A DNA stretch of 29,743 nt from positions 1 to 29,743 of the IMG/VR virus record IMGVR_UViG_3300049727_000336; one strand, given 5' to 3'. Below are positions 28,628 to 29,743 of this stretch, piece by piece. Each line of letters opens with the position of its first letter. Position 1 is the stretch's first letter. The position numbers were made by a program, and so were the translations under genes. Under the pieces are notes generated by a model. The model worked only from the letters and a program-made list of their open reading frames with translations, was not told the origin of the DNA and made no database searches. This DNA is from a virus.

Positions 28628-29743
28628 ATGCCCACAGCCGTCCGCTCGCACGCAAAGATCAACCTCGGCCTCCATATTGGAGCGCCCCGCCCCGACGGCT
28701 TCCACGCGCTGGCCACCGTCTACCAGACCCTTGCCCTTTACGACGTGGTCACCGTCGAGGCCCGTCCCGCGGCATCCACAGCTCTGCGGCTCACCTCGAA
28801 CGACACCCGCGTCCCCACCGACAGCCGCAATACCGCCTGGAAGATGGTCGCGCTGGCTCTTGAGGCCCTCGGCCTCACCGCCGATGTCGAGATCCATATT
28901 GAAAAGCGGCTCCCGGTGCAGGGCGGCCTCGGCGCCGGCTCGGCCAACGCCGTAGCCGCCCTGGTTGGCCTTGAAGCTGAACTCGGCATCACCCAAAATC
29001 CGGGTGCTCAAGAGAATCTGGGTGTCCCAGGTCCCGGGGCCCCCAGCGACAGGTCTTCGTCTCTGGGGTGTGGAGTCGTGTCTGTGACCTGGGAAGCCAA
29101 ACGCCTCCAAATCGCCGCCCAGGTCGGCTCCGATGTCCCGCTCTTCCTCATCGGAGGCACCGTCCTCGGCCTTGACCGCGGCCAGCAGGTCTCCGCTTTG
29201 CCCGACATTGAACCCCTCTGGTGCGTCGTCGCTGCGCCCGCCATCGGCGTCTCCACCCCGCAGGCTTTTCGCGATTGGGACGCCCTTTGCGCCGCCGAGG
29301 GTTTGACCGCCGAGGCCAGTACAGATAAACTAAATGAGTTGAGCCGTGTCTATGCCAGCGCCTTTGTGGGAGCGATTCCGCAGGGTGGGCAGGGAACTGG
29401 CTCCTCCGGTGTTCTCCCATTTGGAGAGAACCTGGCCGGACCACAAGAGTCCGCGCTTGTCCGCACCGGGATCAGTAGCTTGGTCGAGAACGACTTTGAA
29501 CGCGTCGTTTTTCCCCAGCATCCTCCCTTGAGCGAAATCAAGCGTCTTCTTGCGGCTTCGGGCACTCCGGAGGCAGCCCTCCTTGCCTTGCTGTCCGGGT
29601 CCGGTTCGGCTCTCTTCGGGTTGTACCAGGCCCGCGGAGATGCGGAAGCGGCTCGCGAACGTTTGCGGCCGGCCGGCGTTCGGAGCTATCTCACCCGTAC
29701 CCTGCCACGCGCTGCATATTGGCGCGAAATGCTTTTGCCATAA
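28628..29743 (+). CDS. ispE: 4-diphosphocytidyl-2-C-methyl-D-erythritol kinase
   Basis: The 371-residue enzyme phosphorylates CDP-methylerythritol in the cytoplasm, in the MEP route to isoprenoids. It belongs to the GHMP kinases. Lys10 lies in SHAKINLGLHI, the DGFHAL loop at 23-28, the ATP-binding loop PVQGGLGAGSANAVA at 96-110 and Asp169 in GSDVPLFLIGGT. The C-terminal motif is LLSGSGSALFGLY. It is about 80-90 residues longer than the usual ~285. The excess is mainly in two places: residues ~123-155, made by a palindromic DNA insert, and residues ~245-285 (GAIPQGGQGTG and on). The reading frame stays open through both, so the gene is probably functional. It is the only clear host gene in the window. 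Confidence 0.93.
   Translation: MPTAVRSHAKINLGLHIGAPRPDGFHALATVYQTLALYDVVTVEARPAASTALRLTSNDTRVPTDSRNTAWKMVALALEALGLTADVEIHIEKRLPVQGGLGAGSANAVAALVGLEAELGITQNPGAQENLGVPGPGAPSDRSSSLGCGVVSVTWEAKRLQIAAQVGSDVPLFLIGGTVLGLDRGQQVSALPDIEPLWCVVAAPAIGVSTPQAFRDWDALCAAEGLTAEASTDKLNELSRVYASAFVGAIPQGGQGTGSSGVLPFGENLAGPQESALVRTGISSLVENDFERVVFPQHPPLSEIKRLLAASGTPEAALLALLSGSGSALFGLYQARGDAEAARERLRPAGVRSYLTRTLPRAAYWREMLLP
29025..29094. repeat. Palindromic element inserted in frame in ispE
   Basis: tcccaggtc (29025-29033) and gacctggga (29086-29094) are exact 9-bp inverted ends. Inside is a second stem, ccccagcgac (29041-29050) with gtctctgggg (29059-29068), nine of ten pairs. The segment coincides with an extra Gly/Pro/Ser-rich stretch (about residues 130-155) absent from typical IspE, between LEAELGI and EAKRLQIAAQ. 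It looks like a mobile palindromic repeat that adds a peptide to the protein. Confidence 0.65.

Noticed and set aside
28982-29095. Frameshift or pseudogene in ispE
   Set aside because: The frame stays open through both extra segments and all GHMP motifs are present, so an in-frame insertion fits better.
1-29743. CRISPR arrays, tRNA and rRNA genes
   Set aside because: No regularly spaced repeats of CRISPR type and no recognisable tRNA or rRNA sequence were seen on either strand by reading.

Overview
The window is most of a Mu-like transposable prophage plus one host gene at its right edge. Codon use is GC-rich, genes are tightly overlapped, and the host gene is an unusually long ispE carrying in-frame inserted segments. 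This general look fits a high-GC soil bacterium, and I lean towards Acidobacteriota (Terriglobia/Acidobacteriaceae). That assignment is an impression from family resemblance, not a proof.

Layout. (1) 1-8.6 kb, minus strand: head genes in Mu order when read leftward from 8.6 kb. They are a membrane protein, two related winged-helix-like proteins (one truncated), a gp27-like small-terminase candidate, large terminase, portal, a small protein, a MuF head-morphogenesis protein, a ChaB-like protein, and a fused protease-scaffold-major capsid polyprotein that runs off the left edge. Tail genes must lie outside the window. (2) 8.7-11.6 kb, minus strand: lysis and accessory genes (GH73 endolysin, small basic protein, Rz/spanin-like protein, holin candidate, small membrane protein, small unknown, secreted phospholipase-D-like nuclease). 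(3) 11.8-13.6 kb, minus strand: a lysogeny operon of HTH/S24-like repressor, zinc-ribbon membrane protein and a second MuF-like protein. (4) 13.64-24.63 kb, plus strand: the early operon. It begins with two genes carrying three related HTH units, then a MuA-like DDE transposase and a MuB-like ATPase. About twenty small genes follow, mostly joined by ATGA/GTGA/TTGA overlaps. They include several Cys-rich zinc-binding candidates, a winged-helix protein, a Fis-type HTH, a degenerate response-regulator receiver, an ASCH protein, a possible GemA-like protein and an excisionase-type HTH. (5) 24.7-28.1 kb, plus strand: a 1125-residue exported beta-helix/tail-fibre-like protein with its own promoter region. 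(6) 28.1-28.6 kb: non-coding, with five copies of a TGAGACT motif and a 12-bp inverted repeat, my best candidate for the prophage right end. (7) 28.63-29.74 kb: host ispE.

Working together: the repressor should hold down the early promoter (TTGACA at 13574) in the lysogen. On induction, the transposase and ATPase replicate the element by transposition, and an early/middle activator would then switch on the leftward lysis and head operons. Unlike Mu, where the early and late genes run the same way, here they diverge from a central switch.

Most unusual points: a MuF-like protein in the repressor operon that shares a C-terminal signature with the virion MuF protein (a possible superinfection decoy); a receiver-fold protein whose switch residues all appear replaced; a palindromic element inserted in frame in ispE; a capsid polyprotein with a strong internal translation start and a long hairpin in its leader; and a tail-fibre-like protein with an export signal.
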